From positions 81,034,001-81,098,000 of the forward strand of contig JBITNC010000001.1 in assembly GCA_050084985.1 (NCBI GenBank): a stretch of 64,000 bases of DNA, given 5' to 3'. Shown here piece by piece: positions 21,790-34,119 of this stretch. How positions within the stretch are numbered: position 1 is the stretch's first letter; each line of letters opens with the position of its first letter. Both the position numbers and the translations under genes were made by a program. This DNA is from Nageia nagi (taxonomy: Eukaryota; Pinophyta). The notes under the pieces are model-generated. The model saw only the letters and a program-made list of their open reading frames with translations, searched no databases and had not been told where the DNA came from.

Positions 21790-22866
21790 AATCAATTTCA
21801 TACCTTCCTTGTGCAATAAGATCTAGAATTGCTACCTCCAATGCTTTGAAAAAAATTGTAGCACGATCTTTCCTTTAATGATAAGTGCAATAACCATCAG
21901 ATTTTCCCATAAGGATATTATCATCTTGTGTTGTTTTCTTTAATGGTTGCAATAAACCTCTTTTCATCAAATCTCTCATAATAAACCAAGGTTGAATTGA
22001 AAATGTATGCCTTCTTTCTCTTGTTGTAGCTGATCTTGTTAATTTAGGTGGGGATACAGGTGCATTAGCCATATTTACTATCTTTTCCTCCTTTTTATGT
22101 ATGTACTATGATTATCCTTAGTGTAAGGAGTGTAGGTACTCTTGAGATCTCCTAAATCAAGTAAAACTTTCTCTTTTTGCAACAATTCTTGTACTAATAC
22201 ACCAAATCCAACATTCTTACTACTTGGAGCATGCAAGTTAATGATTGACAAAATAGAATCTCTAAATATAAACAAATTTCATATTCATCCAATTTGCTAT
22301 GAATAGAGTGCCATACCTTTTTGAACCTTAGAATATACTTATTTAGGGTTTCATTATTTCCTTAGCACATTGCACATAACTCTATAACAATTCCTTGTTC
22401 TTTAATATTATGCTCGTATTGACCCATGAATACTTTTAGTAATGACTTGAATGAATCTATTGACCCTCCTGGTAAATTATAGAACCATTGACTAGCATCA
22501 CCTTTTAAACTCCTTGGGAAGAATTTGACTATCAATCTCTCCTTTCATCCTAATTTCAATAAGCATTCCTCCTAAAAGTTGATAAGATGTTGCTTTGGAT
22601 GTTTTTCACCACTAAACATCTCAAACTTGGGGGCCTTATGCTTGAGTGTTAGGGATAATTATGGATATCATCTGATAAGGGTGAGGTAAATACACCATCA
22701 CAATCTTCTTTTTGCTAAAATTTATTGCTATTCTTAAGATTGGTTAACCTTGCAGCTAGTACTGGATCTAAAATTGATTGCAAACTGCTATCAGAGCTTT
22801 ACATTGAAGATATTTTTCCACGTAGAGTTTCCAATTATTTATCCATCCATGCCATGTTTGCTAGAG
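21790..22866 (-). pseudogene. Tat gag
   Basis: The frame appears to start at 22,866 (MEEALANMAWMDK) and is broken many times. The zinc-finger-like end region, SDGYCTYH followed by FKALEVAI (21,790-21,910), matches the C-terminal gag zone of Tat elements. Gag forms the particle. Immediately right of the start codon only about 40 bp separate it from the CACTA exon, so leader and 5' LTR are lost or were never here. Confidence 0.55.
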
Positions 22867-22894
22867 CTTCTTCCATTTTTTACACTATTGAAAA

Positions 22895-23335
22895 TATTAG
22901 AATTATGGAGTGATGGTCAACACTTTAGAATTGAAAAGATTAATCATAATAGAGTGACATTTTATTATGGAGTGATGGTTGATTTTGACCAAGCAAATCA
23001 TGCAAGTACAAAAGATAAAAAATTAATAGAAGGAACATTACAATATGTTGGAAAAATTCAACAAATCATTAAATTAAATTATAGGTCCTTATAATGTGCA
23101 GTATTTAGATGTAAATGGTTTGACACACTTGATAGAAGAATAATATTACATGATGTCAATAGTAAATACATTGCAATCAAATCTATAAAATATTTAGTTG
23201 AAGATAAAGAACCTTATATTTTATCACAACATTGTAGTCAAGTATTTTTCTGTCCAGATGTAGAGGACAATATGGTTTGTAATTAATGTTGATCCTAGAG
23301 AAAAACATATTGTGTATGAAATTATTTTGGATGCT
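22895..23335 (+). pseudogene. CACTA transposase DUF4216-like exon, separated from the rest
   Basis: The plus strand reads WSDGQHFRIEKINHN, TFYYGVMVDFD, GKIQQIIKLNYRSL, stop, CAVFRCKWFDTLD, YIAIKSIKYLVEDKEPYILS, SQVFFCPDVED. The order YGV, then (I/L)IELxY, then F-x-C-x-WFD, then (P)(F/Y)ILA-x-Q-x-x-QVF is that of DUF4216, which follows DUF4218 in plant CACTA proteins. It is the missing downstream exon of the gene that stops at 10,721. The TRIM-like and Tat elements fill the gap. Stops and a frameshift occur after 23,092. Confidence 0.85.
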
Positions 23336-23339
23336 TGAT

Positions 23340-24613
23340 GACCATTTTCTAGTAGTGTATGAAATTATTCAAATATGTTCTACAATACTGCTACCACAAC
23401 ATTCGATTTACAAGCACCAAGTAGACACAACCACACATCTAAGAAGTACTTTTTGAAAAATTGAAATGAAACATAAAATTGATGGATATGCATGTAAAAT
23501 ATGGAAGATACATGATGCAAACATAATTTTATGGACTACAATGTGAAATATGTATGATGTAGATACAATTTCATATCATATGTCATAATTTATTTGTATA
23601 AAGGTTCTGATACAAGCTAGAAAATGAAGGAACCCACAACATGTTCCATTATTTTCACCTCATTATTATGTATATATAACAAGATATCCACTTGTGAACC
23701 ATATATTTTTTCTATTTTTGGCTAAGTATTAGAGGGAAGGAAAAGAAGGAGCCCACAACATATTCCATTATTTTTGGGAACTTGAAATATTTTTTATCAT
23801 TTCAAGTTTTTTGATATGAGGGGTTAGAAGAGAGAGGTGCATTTAGTTCATTTCATATCATACATATATTACACTCGGCATTTGGTGTATTGTCAAGACT
23901 ATATAGATGAGGCTATACTAGATGAGAGGAGAGATGGTGAGACTAGCAGAGATGAGATGAGACGAGGGGAGACATGGTATAAAGTATTTTGCTTCATCTT
24001 ATATGCCTATGGCTATAGAAAAAAAAATTTTCATTTCATATGGTATAGGTGCAATTGCCTCATCATCTTGCAAACTCTACAATTTTAATCTATAGTTTAA
24101 GCATCAAGGTTGGTTATGTGATAACATTATGAACAATGCTGAAGCATAATAGTGATATGTATTTTGAGAGATTGTAAATGTAGCTAGCCTTGAATTTAAT
24201 AATTCATGATATTTTTTACATGTTATCAAGGAGCAAATACATCCAACCTTTATATCTTGTTGTGCATATTATGTAGGTAGGGAACATAGTATATCAAATA
24301 GGATAATGTATATAGAATTATTAATAGATAGCATCAATTAACAATTATGTCTGTATCATTATCATACTTATCATAATGGTTTCTCACAATTCAATACTTA
24401 TAATAATGTCATTATTATTTATAATTTGCAAGTGCAAAGAGAGCACCAAGTATGTCATTTTTCTTGAAATGCCTAGTAACTTTTCAAGTGCCTAATGAAT
24501 CATTATACATCATTATTATCTTAGATTCAAAGATTGGCATCAACATAAAATATAACCCAAATTATGTTAATAAATCATAGAACCATAAGCATAAATATTT
24601 TTATATTTATGTG
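23340..24613. other. Spacer, possible CACTA 3' region
   Basis: No supported gene. The near-repeat acccacaacatgttccatta / gcccacaacatattccatta occurs at about 23,630 and 23,758. A run of gagatgaga-like words lies at 23,920-23,980. No CACTA terminal inverted repeat was found here. Confidence 0.4.
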
Positions 24614-24618
24614 TTAAC

Positions 24619-25474
24619 TGTAGACCCAAAAATATGTAAATATTAAATAAGTACACAAATAAATAAGTTTGGTATACGAATACAATGAATAACAACTCTA
24701 TACAAAATTATAAGAAATATACATGAAACATATAAACCTAATACAAAGTAGGGCCTGTAGCTAGTTTGTGTATAATCCTCAAAGTATAACAACAATGAAT
24801 CTTTTAAGCATTATGATCAGACTTAAGATGAGTTCTAAATAAATGTTTGTTATAATGGATGCAAGAGTCATTCCCTAAAATATTGACCTCCTGATCATGA
24901 AGACACACGTTGCACAACAATGAATCTTTGAAGGATTGGGATCGAACTTAAGATGAGCTCTCAATAATTATTCACTATAATGGATGCAAGAGCCATTCTC
25001 TAAAAATTGAACCTCTTGATCATGAATATGCACATCGCTAGCTGTGTGGAAGAGGTACACCATTGATGACATAGGAGTGAAAATTTTGTGTTATGTGCAA
25101 GAGAGAGATAATAGAGGTTAAGAGTTAACAAGTTCTCAAGATAAGTGGCATCAAGAGACATCGTAAGTTTGATGTTTGGGAAAACCACCTATCAGAGAGA
25201 TTTGATATGGATGTCAACCTTCACCACTTATATTTATAACCTAGAAGGAAATAGAAAGGGGTGAAAGCTAACACATAGCAATAACAATAATCATTTCAAT
25301 ATTCAAGATAACTTAAAAATATAAACCATGGTATATGAAATTACATTGGCCTTATCACATGGTATTACAATATATTAGCATTTTATCTTAATTTTTGTAT
25401 TATTTCCTTTTAATCATTTAATGCACTAAATATGATCTATTAAATAAATAATAAATCATTTTCAAGCATCTACA
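24619..25474 (-). repeat. Left LTR (3' LTR on minus)
   Basis: 856 bp. Pairs along its length with 29,170-30,026, with many substitutions. It contains a minus-strand TATAAATA at 25,231-25,238. Preceded by the target duplication TTAAC. Confidence 0.9.
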
Positions 25475-25495
25475 TTTTATTCCTCTTTGGATATG
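25475..25495 (-). other. Polypurine tract of the PMD element
   Basis: On the minus strand ccaaagaggaataaaa abuts the LTR start TGTAGATG. It aligns with the tract at 15,512-15,529. Confidence 0.55.
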
Positions 25496-27300
25496 TAATG
25501 AAAAATATTGAGATTGCATAATCCAAAGAAGTTTTATAGAAGAGAAAAAGATTTTTAATAGTAAAGTGGACTTCTCTATTTTGATCGATATGTCAAGTAT
25601 GGTATGTTGCTTGCCCCCTTTTGGTCTTGGTTGCCTCTAGCTCATGTTGCATTGGGTAAGCAAGCCAAAAATAGGAGTCCCTTTATGAGGTGAGCGATTG
25701 ATGGCAATTCTACTCACCTGAACAATACTTGTAGAACAAAACAACATATACCTGCATAGATCACATCCATGAAAGAATACGCAATGAAAATAGCAAGGAT
25801 GAAATAAATATAATATGAAGTGTGTCATCATGGCTGATGTGATTCATAGTGAAATAAACTATGATACATAGGCTATTATGATAGACAACTCATAGTATAT
25901 GAAGAGCAAGTGCATGGTTTCTTTGTAATACCCTAGGCTTGCAATATCCATGATTTATAGACTACTGTGATAGATAACTCGTAGTCTATAAATGTCCATT
26001 TAGTGTCTCACAATGGTGATGTCTTGTAGCAATACAATATTTGCTCATGAGATGCCATGGCTATGAAATAATGTCAGTATATCAATGAATCAATATATTC
26101 AATTTCCATCAATGCACCATATATTCAATTATTCATTAACCTTTTATTATAACATTTCAATTTGCATGAACTTTCAATGTATATCAATGTTGCTAATGCC
26201 ATGGTATGCCTATAATTTTATGATCATGTTTTCAACAATATTGATCCTTAATCATAAAGCAACTCCTGTTTTATGAAGAAATCATATAAATAGGCAAATA
26301 TTCAAAAAATTACAACATACCCCAATTGAAAGGATTTATAGCAATTGCACATTGCTGGTAGCATGAGATTTTCAATTTCAAGTGCAAAAATTTGAAAGAT
26401 ATTCAATTGGGAATCATTTATATGATATTACTTCAATTTATAAAGAAAATATCAGTCCAATTTATCATAAGATTTTCAAATAAATCATTTGATAGCAATA
26501 TTTGTCAGCATTTGAAATTTGTTTTTGCAATCTATATAATATTCCAATAATCATATCTATGAATCATAAACAATATATAATCCTTGAAATTGTTTGAAAC
26601 ATCATGTAATTTTGCAATCCTCATGCCGCTAGTAGTGTTAAAAAGGATATGATATTTTTCAAAATCAAAAGCACATTTAATTGACAATGAAATATGTATT
26701 TTCAATTGATAATGAAATGCAAGCAATAAGTAAATTTGAAAATGAAAAATGAAAGTACAATTTAAATATAATGAAACTTTGTCAATAAAAATTAATCATA
26801 TATAACAACTTTATGAGTGCAATGATCATTCGATAAAATGTATTATGGTAATAATTCAAATAATACATTTAGAATTTTTGCTAATTTAGTTTATGCCACA
26901 CTGTTGATGGCATACAATTACTATGAATAATTTGAAATAATGCAAATATCATAATTCCTAATCATAGATGAGCGGTAGGCATTGAAAAGGTATGTATGCA
27001 CCATTTTAAACCATTTGCCCCTAAATGCACATTTAACTCAAAGAAATAGATGCTACTAATGGCATGAAAATAACATCAATTTTTTTTGAAAAAGAAACAA
27101 CAAGCATTTAAAATAATTTAATACATAATGAACATACAAAATAATGATTAGGGTTTGGTTTGTAATTTGGAAATCATATAAGAAAATTTTAATATTAAAA
27201 AGTCATTTTGACTTTTGCCTTTTTCTATTTGAGTGCTTTGACTCCCTTTGACTTGGTGAAGCCTTATTGACACGGTGACCTATTTTCCCTTCCATCTAGC
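25496..27300. other. Internal non-coding region of the PMD element
   Basis: The first part (to about 25,640) is similar to the 3' region of the Tat element. Two imperfect copies of a motif like gatagacaactcatagtatatg lie at 25,880 and 25,970. No gag or pol motif is seen. Confidence 0.5.
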
Positions 27301-27349
27301 TCCTTATGATCGATTATGGGATCGTTGAATTTGCTAAACATGTGTGTGG

Positions 27350-29160
27350 ATGCCATGTATACCTTCTTATCTACCATTTTTCATTGCATCCTTTTTGTTG
27401 ATGGCGAACAAGGCATGGAGGGCTTTTGGCTATCCCATTACTAGACAGAGCGGCCATATAGTGGATTATGTTCGCTCCCTTCCATATGATCATGTAGTAA
27501 GTGAGTTTTCTTACATTTTTATTTGATAAATTTATGTTTTTAATCTTATGTTATGTTTTGTAATTAAAGTTTTTAATTTAATAAATCATGTTATTAATTA
27601 ATTTATTATTTATTCACTTACAGGAATGCAAGGTTCTCATCCGAGGAGGATCGATGACTACAACCATCTTAGAGAAGGAAGGGGGTTGGCCTAGGACCAA
27701 CCACATGGATGATATTCTCACTAGATGTAGGATATTAGATCTAGCCATCATTGAACACATTCAATAGGACCTACCACTACTAACAACACTAGTAGAGAGG
27801 TGGGATCTAGATTGCTGCCCATTTCACCTACACCCAAGTGAAATGACCATCACCCTCCTTGATGTTTATTGAATTTGGGGGTTTCCCATTAGGGAAGCCT
27901 CATACACTAGAGGGAGCTTTTATACAATAATGTATGAGAGAAATAGGCTCTTTGGCTGGTAGGAGAGTCAAACCATGACTAGGAGCACCACATTTCTAGA
28001 TTGGTATAGGTGTGGTAATTTACCCCAACAAGGAAACACTTGCAGTTGTATGTGGCTACAATCATAGCTACTTTCTTATGTATAAAAAAGAGTAGCTTGG
28101 CCTTTCCACTTGAATTAGTTTGGGTGGTTCAATAGATTTGCAAGAGAGGAGTGTAGTTTGCATGGGGCCAATTAGTTCTTGCTTAGTTCTACATAGATCT
28201 GTACAACTTTGTTAGCATTGACAAGTTCAACGTGATGATTTCTTATGTTAGTATTCTACAAATATGGGCATAAGAGCACATTACCATGATAAGGATCATT
28301 GGATTACATTGGGTGAGGGAGGATCCAAGGGACATTACCTTGGTGTGTTAGACCTCTAAAGGTGGAGGATATAGGTACCCCCACTTGCTAGAGGTGAGGA
28401 GATGATAGGTCAATGGACTCCAGGTTGAGGACTTAATTTGGATGTGTTACCAAGACTTTTTTTGGGATGTAGATGCACACCAATTGATGTAGGTTTTCCA
28501 AGGTTGCTTCCTCCAAACCAAGAGGAAGGTGGTGGAGCCTTACCATCCATAGCATGCACTATGATAGTTTGGGGTCCAGTAGGGGATCCAACCAGTTCTA
28601 ATGTGCTATCGACACTACATGATCAAGAGGGATATTCTTGTAGGCATTCAGGTGATACTAGCATGGAGGATCATGTGGGAGGAGCCTAGGATATTGTATA
28701 ATGCTTCCAATGTTTGCATGGATCCCAAGGTTTCCCCCAATTACATGGCATGGTGGGTAAGAGTCTATCCCAAAGACATCGAGATGGATGAGGATGATGA
28801 TGAGGAGGGGGATGAGGATTCTAGTGAGGGATCATTGAAATATGGTTCATACTAGGTGAATAACCCCATTCATGACATATTGATGCAAGAGGGAGAGGCA
28901 CCAGGAGCACCATGATTAGATGTGCTAGCTGTAGTTATGCCCCTAGTGACACTAGGTAAGAGACTATGCAAGTTAATATTTTCGATTATTTATCATGTAA
29001 GAACATGAAACTAACTATAAAATTTTATTTTTTATAGGAGATGAAGATAAGTGGATTGCTTCCCTAGAAGTGGAGATCATGATACTTAGGCCTATGGAGG
29101 TCCAAGTTATGACACTGCAAGCTACTCTAGTCGAGAGGGATGCATAAATTGCTACTGTAG
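27350..29160 (+). pseudogene. Plant mobile domain (PMD) gene, antisense in LTR element
   Basis: Three exons are supported by splice sites: about 27,350-27,496 (donor gtaagt), 27,624-28,955 (acceptor ttacag, donor gtaaga) and 29,038-29,160 (acceptor ttatag). Exon 2 carries the PMD signature LVERWDLDCCPFHLHPSEMT, then ITLLDVY, IWGFPI, and further LQIWA, GGGYRYPHLLEVRR and a late YMAWWVRVYPKDIE. An acidic tail (EDDDEEGDEDSSEGS) and a short helical exon end it. Stops occur at family Trp and Gln positions. PMD proteins such as MAIN act in silencing and genome stability, and PMD genes are known to travel inside plant transposons. Here the coding strand opposes the element's own transcription. Confidence 0.8.
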
Positions 29161-29169
29161 ATCCAAAAA

Positions 29170-30026
29170 TGTAGACCTAAAAATGTGTAAATATTAAATA
29201 AGTACATAAATAAATAATTTTGGTCTAAGAATACACTGAATAATAACTCTATACTAAATTATTAGAAATATACATGAAACATATAAACCTGATACAAAGT
29301 AGGTCCTGTAGCTAGTTTGTGTACAATCCTCAAAGTAAAACAATAATGAATCTTTAGAGGATTATAATCAAACTTAAGATGAAATCTTAATAAATGTTTT
29401 CTATAATGGATGCAAGAGCTATTCATTAAAATCTGAACCTCCTAATTAGGAAGGCACAAATTGTATAACAATGAATCTTCAAAGGATTGTAATCGAACAT
29501 AAGATAAGCTCTCAACAAATGTTTGTTATAGTGGATGTAAGATCTATTCCCTAAAATTTGAACCTCGTAATCATGAAGGTGCATATTGTTGGCTATGTGG
29601 AAGAGGTATGCCATTGATGGAATTTGAGCAACAATTTCATGTTGTGCATAATAGAGAGATAATAAAGCTCAGAGAGTTAACTAGTTCTCAATATAGGTGG
29701 CTTCAAGAGACACCATAAGTTTCATGTTTGGAATGACCACCTATTAGAGAGATCTGATAGGGATGTCAAACTTCACCTCCCATATTTATAACCTATAAAG
29801 AAATAAAAAGGGATGAAAGCTAACACATAGCAATAACAATAGTCATTTCAATATTCAAGATAACTTAAAAATATAAACCATGGTATATGATATTACATTG
29901 GCCTTATCACATGGTATTGCAATATCTTAGCATTTTATCTTGATTTTTATATTATTGTATTTTAATCATTTAATGTGCTAAATATGATTTATTAAATAAA
30001 TAATAAATCATTTTTAGCCATCTACA
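29170..30026 (-). repeat. Right LTR (5' LTR on minus)
   Basis: 857 bp with a minus-strand TATAAATA at 29,783-29,790, followed by target duplication TTAAC. Just left of it, ctgtagatccaaaaa repeats the first bases of the LTR, a small duplication where the primer site would be expected. Confidence 0.88.
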
Positions 30027-30031
30027 TTAAC

Positions 30032-33000
30032 TATTGCAACATAAAAATATCTACAAGTATAAACTTGTTCCTATTTTTATGCCATTTACAAAAAGGATAT
30101 CTACAAGTATAAACTTATTCTTTTTTTGTGGATCATGTACAAAAAGGCATCCAATGCATACAATCTAATAAGGCTCTTATCTCCCCAATTTTAATAAAGC
30201 CATCAATTAGTGTTAATTATCAAGCAACACTAAACCAGTCATTGATGCAAAATGAATACAAGATCCCAGCTTAGATGTTCTTCAAAGATCAAGGGAAAAA
30301 TAGAGACTACCATATTCTTATTATTATCATTATTAAAGAAGAATTAATATGAAACACCACCTGAAGTTACTCTAAGAAAAAAAGAGGCAAAAATAATCAT
30401 GAGATGACATCCCAGTAAGCCCATTAGTTTAAATTCTCTATCATGATAACATGCATACTATTCTTGTCCATGAATTTTGAATTTCATTAATTCAACCATA
30501 CAAGGGAGAAATGCATCATGCTAGAAGCACAATAAAAATATTTACATGAGGTTAACCATGCAAAGATATACATACATTAGATTTTAACCCTTAAATTAAC
30601 ATGTTTAAAATTACTCTAGGACTCAAAATTTGAAGACCTTCATTTTCACAAATTGATTTCAAATAAATGATACCATAAACCATTTACTCACTAGGTATAA
30701 CCTTGGAATTATCATCAATATAATAGCAGATTGCTTGTCATTACCTATGATAATCTAGCTCGTAATTGTAAGAAAAAGGAAAAAATGAGAAAGGGTCAAA
30801 CTAAAGAAAGGGTTATACCCATTTTAAGGTAATTACTCAGTAAACTCTTAGTATAAGAGGTAGAATATGACCATTTTTAACAATGATGGTATTAGCCTAA
30901 ACCAAGAAACAACAAAATCCTAAATTTTTACAACATATCCACCTTGCATTCAAGTTTCAAACAAGAAATTAAGGCATAAAAATGCTAGACTTACCACTTC
31001 AAAGGTGAAAAAGACGTAAACCACATAGTCCTTAAGGAAAACTTAATATAATAAATATGAGGTGCCACTACACTATGCTCCCAAGTCAATGATGCCTCAT
31101 AGCTCTAGCCCTGATAGTCCCCTTTCATTGTAGAGGAAACCCTATTTATATTCCCTATCGATATGTTCCTTTGAAAGGAAAATGCATGACATAATTGATG
31201 ACCATTAGTTGATACTTCATGCTTTTGATTTAGGGTTGTCAAATATCTAATAGATGAATAGAACAAAAAATTGACATGGATGGGGGCCTTAAATTGTTGG
31301 AAGCACCTCCAACCATAATTAAACCTCATGCTAGAAGATTTAAATTCCATTCAAATAAATAATGTTGGCATATGCTAAGGTACCTTAGCGCCCTTTATCA
31401 ATCTCCCTTGTCCTCTCTCATCTTGCTAAATTAAGAAATGCACCTCTCTCCAACCCCTCGCCCTCATCTCTCATCTCATCTCCTGTCTCCTCTCTCATCT
31501 TGCCAATAAACCAAATGCCCCTATCTCCTCCAACCATTGAGCTTGAAAAAATCGAAATGAACCCCAAGCCCATGTGTGCATCTTTTTTTATTTTTTCTCA
31601 TTTTCACTAAGGGGCATATTTTTGGGGCAAATAAAAAATGTCCTAATAAAACTGCCACTTAATCAAAAAATAGAGGTGGTTAAACATCACTATAACAAAA
31701 ATGCCTCAAAATGCCCACCCCCAAAGCTCTCTTTTTGTCTAGTGTTATTATTATTTTCTTTACCAAATATGATGGATTTATCCCCAATGAAGTCTTCATG
31801 ATTATATTTATTATATGTATGATCTCTTTATGTCATGTTTATTGGTTTTTTGAAACTTACAATATGATTATCATTGTACCAATGTGGAGTTCCTCTAGAA
31901 ACATCTATAGGTTTAATTTCAAGATAATCAATAAATTTTACAATCATTAACTAATATTTAATATACTTGAGTTTCTCATATAATTTTATGATTTTTTTTT
32001 GTCTTTCTAAAAATCCTTGTAATAGTTATTTATTTCTATGTATTAACAACCATATTTGATGAAGTATTAAACTCATTCCTAGGTTTCTCATCATTTTCTA
32101 GTTTCTTTTAAAGGTGGGTTTATTATTAGAAGTATTCTCATAAGTTTGTAACTCAAATCATCTACTTATAATTATATATACTCTTAATATAAGGCTTCAT
32201 AACACAACACACCAAAAGAAACATAAAGTTCTTTTATTATGTAAATAAGCAAGCATAAAAATATTTATATCAATGTAATAGTATTATCTAATCATTATTT
32301 ATTTTTAAACTATGTTATAAATTCATGCAATATTTGATTTATTTTCTATTTCATAACATTTAATTGAGAAAGGATTACATTTTTAGCAAATGGTAGTTTT
32401 AATACACTCCATAAAGAGATATACAGGGGAAAGAAAATTGAATATGGAATTTTTATAAAACCATTCAAGAAATAACCTTAAAAGTTTCTATGAAATAATT
32501 TTGACTTAATATTTATCACATAATATGGTAGGCTAAATATTTCTTATTTATAAAGGTTCAAAATTTCAAGGACAAAGGGGATGGGATGGTTAAGAATGAC
32601 ACGATTTAATTAAAAATTGATTAAGAAAAAAGTCATCCATGATTCAAAAATCATGATTATAAATAAATTAGATATTAAGTTATGGACCGATTCCTTCATC
32701 ATCATAGAGAATAAGGCTATTTTCATCATTAGTTTCTTAAAATTTTTCATAAATTTTATCAAAATTATTTAGCTAAGGATAATTATTAAACTACATTTAA
32801 ACAACTTCCAACCTAACAACTCTGCTAGTAGTTATAAGATCTCTAAGTCTTTTGGATATTCAAAATATAAATGACATAGGGTTTTATAAACAAAAGTTTA
32901 AAGGACTATATTATGCAAAGTGCTCATATTTAGGAGAGAGTTGAATAAATCATGATCACCAATAATAATAAATCCATATAAATATATATTGTAATCATAG

Positions 33001-33690
33001 AGGTATTGTAAGAGGGCATGATTCAACAAACTATTGTTATGTGAAATTGACTAAGTTATTGAACCTAACTAATTAACACAATACATGATGGTAACAAAAA
33101 AGGTAGGAAATAAATCATAGTATCAATAAATAATGGGATGCATGTAATGAATAATATGAGATAAACAATTACATGAATGGATAAAATTTACTGATATATT
33201 GTATGTGTACCTAGAAAATATTAGTATGTATAACAAATTATAGTAACAATTTCAAAGTCATCATGATTATCTTTATTAGCTATAAGGATACAAACTTCAT
33301 GGACCTAGACATTGAATTTGATCCCTCTTATCACTTTTCTTATATCATTTTGTAAAATGAAAACTCATGCTCTTATAATTATTATGTATGTTATTAAAAT
33401 CATGTAATTGACTCTAGTACATGATTAATTTTTGTATCAAAATGATCAAGGAAGATCTCATTGAATCAATCAATGATATTATCCTATTGGACATGGTAAC
33501 TTTCAAGAGACATAAATTTATGATTGTATATTTATTTAAGCTCATTCAAGAAGTGTTGGAGATCTTAAGTCATGTAGAATCATAGAAATAATAACATATA
33601 TAATTATATTAAAAATAAGTATAATTATATAGTCTAGCACATTTAAAATCTAGATTCCATTCTAGAGGGCCCAAAACTTGTAAATAAGTA
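30032..33690. other. AT-rich, no gene supported
   Basis: No conserved motif in any frame. A CT-rich patch (31,430-31,520, tctcatctcatctcc words) partly mirrors the gagatgaga patch at 23.9 kb. Short open frames here look random. Confidence 0.5.
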
Positions 33691-34119
33691 TTATTTCCTG
33701 AGAATAATAAAGTAAAAGAAGTTTTTGGAATTATGGGATCAAGATTGTGGCACATACATCCCTTTGATTTTTCAGTCTTTGGCTCTCCAAATTTGAGAAT
33801 GTAGAGTTAATGGCAAACTTGACTTCAAAGTGTTCTTGGAAGAACCTCTTCTTATAAGACACCAAGTCAGATTTAGGCTCACCATTGGAACAAGTAGTGG
33901 TAAACATTTGGTAGAATCAATATGAGAGTCCCAAAGGTGAAAATAAATTAGATAGGTGAGAGAGGGTATCTCAATTTTATTGGAAAACTACATGGAGCCT
34001 GAGCCAATATTGATGTTGTGAGAAGATGGTTAAAATTGCGATGAAAGATAAAAAAGAGCATGGAGGTCATCACATTACAAAATGAATGCCTAATTTGGTA
34101 ATTTATATGATAAATACTA

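Larger units (their letters stand above)
14625..22866 (-). mobile_element. Decayed Ty3/gypsy element, Tat lineage
   Basis: Minus-strand order from right to left: gag, protease, reverse transcriptase, RNase H, second RNase H, integrase, a tandem-repeat zone, polypurine tract and 3' LTR. A second (archaeal-type) RNase H after the first is diagnostic of the Tat lineage of plant gypsy elements. Stops and frameshifts occur in all domains. Only the inner edge of the 3' LTR is clear (15,511); its outer edge is not resolved, and the left limit given here is simply the end of the TRIM target duplication. No 5' LTR, primer site or leader was found to the right of gag, where CACTA sequence begins within about 40 bp. 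Confidence 0.75.
24619..30026 (-). mobile_element. Non-autonomous Tat-like LTR element with an antisense PMD gene
   Basis: LTRs at 24,619-25,474 (856 bp) and 29,170-30,026 (857 bp), both starting TGTAGAC and ending TCTACA on the plus strand. The 5-bp target duplication TTAAC (24,614-24,618 and 30,027-30,031) proves insertion as one unit. The minus strand is the transcribed one: TATA boxes and the polypurine side agree, and the sequence beside the left LTR matches the 3' end of the Tat element at 15.5 kb. No gag or pol is seen. The internal region instead carries a plant mobile domain gene on the opposite strand. No clear primer site lies beside the right LTR. Confidence 0.88.

Noticed and set aside
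23602-23616. GGTTCTGATACAAGC as a mutated Met-tRNA primer site for the Tat element
   Set aside because: It lies beyond the CACTA exon, away from gag, and no LTR follows it.
31430-31520. CT-rich patch as part of a pair with 23,920-23,980
   Set aside because: Similarity is limited to simple gagatgaga words and could be low complexity.
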